A DNA stretch of 64,000 nt from Paludibacteraceae bacterium (GTDB lineage Bacteria > Bacteroidota > Bacteroidia > Bacteroidales > Paludibacteraceae). Shown here one piece after another: positions 63,428 to 64,000 of this stretch. Every line of letters begins with the position of its first letter. Position 1 is the first letter of the stretch. The translations under genes were made by a program, and so were the position numbers. The stretch covers positions 1-64,000 of the forward strand of contig JAFTIM010000002.1 in the NCBI GenBank assembly GCA_017456885.1. The letters are read 5' to 3'. The notes under the pieces were generated by a model. The model worked only from the letters and a program-made list of their open reading frames with translations, made no database searches and was not told where the DNA came from.

Positions 63428-64000
63428 ATGGATTCAAAAAATATCATTATACCCGCCGGGCTTCTCTACTACTCTTACAGTAGCAATGAGGAACTGAAAG
63501 CTATTATCAAACAACAGCAAGAAATAATAACAGCACAAGGAGCTATTCTCAATCAGTTTAAGAGTTATTTTGAAGATTTAAAAGATACTGTCGAAGAACA
63601 AGGAGATGATATTAATAATATTAAAGACAAATTAACTCCTGATAGAGAAGCAATAAGAGAATACATCAAATGTAGTAGATTTGTTTTTAATGTTTCAGGA
63701 TTTGCCGACTCATCATGGCAATATGCTATAGATGCGTCTTTTTATAATTCAATGAAAACTAATTCAGAAGAGGCAAAATATGCTAATTACGTTATAAAAG
63801 CTTTTACTCTTGTTGATGGTCTTACAGTAACTATTCCAGGAGGAACCTCTTATACTTTTGATGTACAAGGTAGTCGGTTAGCTTCTAATGGCGATGGATT
63901 AAATGAGTTTTTATACCCTGAAACTAAAATAAGAATCAATCCTTTAGTATCGAATAAGTCAGTTCTTATGCTCAATGATAGAGGAAAAAGAAATCAGTTT
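63428..64000 (+). CDS. Unidentified coiled-coil protein, cut by the window end
   Basis: Open from the ATG at 63428 to the last base (191 codons, no stop). Residues 1-18 include I-I-I-P-A-G-L-L-Y-Y, mildly hydrophobic. Residues 20-72 form a strong coiled coil (E-E-L-K-A-I-I-K-Q-Q-Q-E-I-I). From about 75 the chain is beta-rich (F-V-F-N-V-S-G-F; L-T-V-T-I-P-G-G-T-S-Y). A short trimer-like stalk before a beta head resembles fibre or baseplate proteins, but I cannot assign it. Base composition is lower in G+C than in the neighbouring Uma2 gene. Confidence 0.6.
   Translation, partial: MDSKNIIIPAGLLYYSYSSNEELKAIIKQQQEIITAQGAILNQFKSYFEDLKDTVEEQGDDINNIKDKLTPDREAIREYIKCSRFVFNVSGFADSSWQYAIDASFYNSMKTNSEEAKYANYVIKAFTLVDGLTVTIPGGTSYTFDVQGSRLASNGDGLNEFLYPETKIRINPLVSNKSVLMLNDRGKRNQF

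Noticed and set aside
57745..64000. Diversity-generating retroelement or retron
   Set aside because: No reverse transcriptase motif (such as Y-x-D-D with the flanking fingers) and no template/variable repeat pair could be found in the visible part.

Overview
The window comes from a Bacteroidota chromosome, most likely order Bacteroidales. Evidence: a complete type IX secretion core operon (porP-K-L-M-N order) plus a separate porT-like gene, a SusC/SusD (RagA/RagB) outer-membrane uptake locus, a GH92 glycosidase lipoprotein, a CfxA-type beta-lactamase, and many start-proximal copies of the Bacteroidota promoter box TAnnTTTG, several with a TTG/TTTG element 18-22 nt upstream. The T9SS genes argue against the genus Bacteroides itself; the species cannot be named from this sequence alone.

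Layout. 1-6 kb: CfxA-like beta-lactamase, tRNA-Ser(UGA), serC-serA (serine synthesis), pnp. 6-12.7 kb: a TetR-controlled RND efflux operon (tetR, tolC-like, membrane-fusion lipoprotein, RND pump) ending in a small PII-like gene. 12.8-17.8 kb: AI-2E family permease, recQ, yifB/comM. 17.9-23.6 kb: T9SS operon on the minus strand. 23.7-29 kb: a DUF2795 gene, then a tight minus-strand run of C69 dipeptidase, clpP, clpX, methyltransferase and cobalamin adenosyltransferase. 29-35 kb: LptF/G permease overlapping ribBA, an acyltransferase-like membrane protein, guaD, nfeD and an SPFH protein. 35-45 kb: GH92, glycosyltransferase, YfhO-like protein, xerD-corA-ksgA, gtrA and a flippase-like protein. 45-48.4 kb: a Kv-type channel with a C-terminal zinc ribbon, argH, an SRPBCC protein and mnmD. 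48.4-55.7 kb: a susC-susD operon with two further lipoproteins. 56-57.7 kb: ferredoxin, porT, recO.

From about 57.8 kb to the right edge the content is accessory. The boundary next to recO carries what looks like the 3' end of a tRNA (a T arm with part of an acceptor strand), oriented as expected for one attachment site of an element extending to the right. Inside are a divergent XRE/Cro-like regulator pair, two tandem near-identical copies of a 65-residue protein gene, a TOPRIM/SF3 primase-helicase, a ~0.7 kb non-coding stretch full of GACAAC/GTTGTC repeats with a perfect 19-bp inverted repeat (candidate origin), a small HTH protein, an antitoxin-like peptide, a Uma2-like nuclease-fold protein, and an unidentified coiled-coil protein cut by the window end.

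The most unusual observation is a structured element present three times (58775-58869, 59115-59185, 59437-59512), each 25-35 nt upstream of a start codon. Its inner and outer stems both change by compensatory substitutions between copies, which suggests a conserved RNA (or ssDNA) structure controlling the early genes of this element. I do not recognise it. All functional calls are from reading sequence; no database search was possible.
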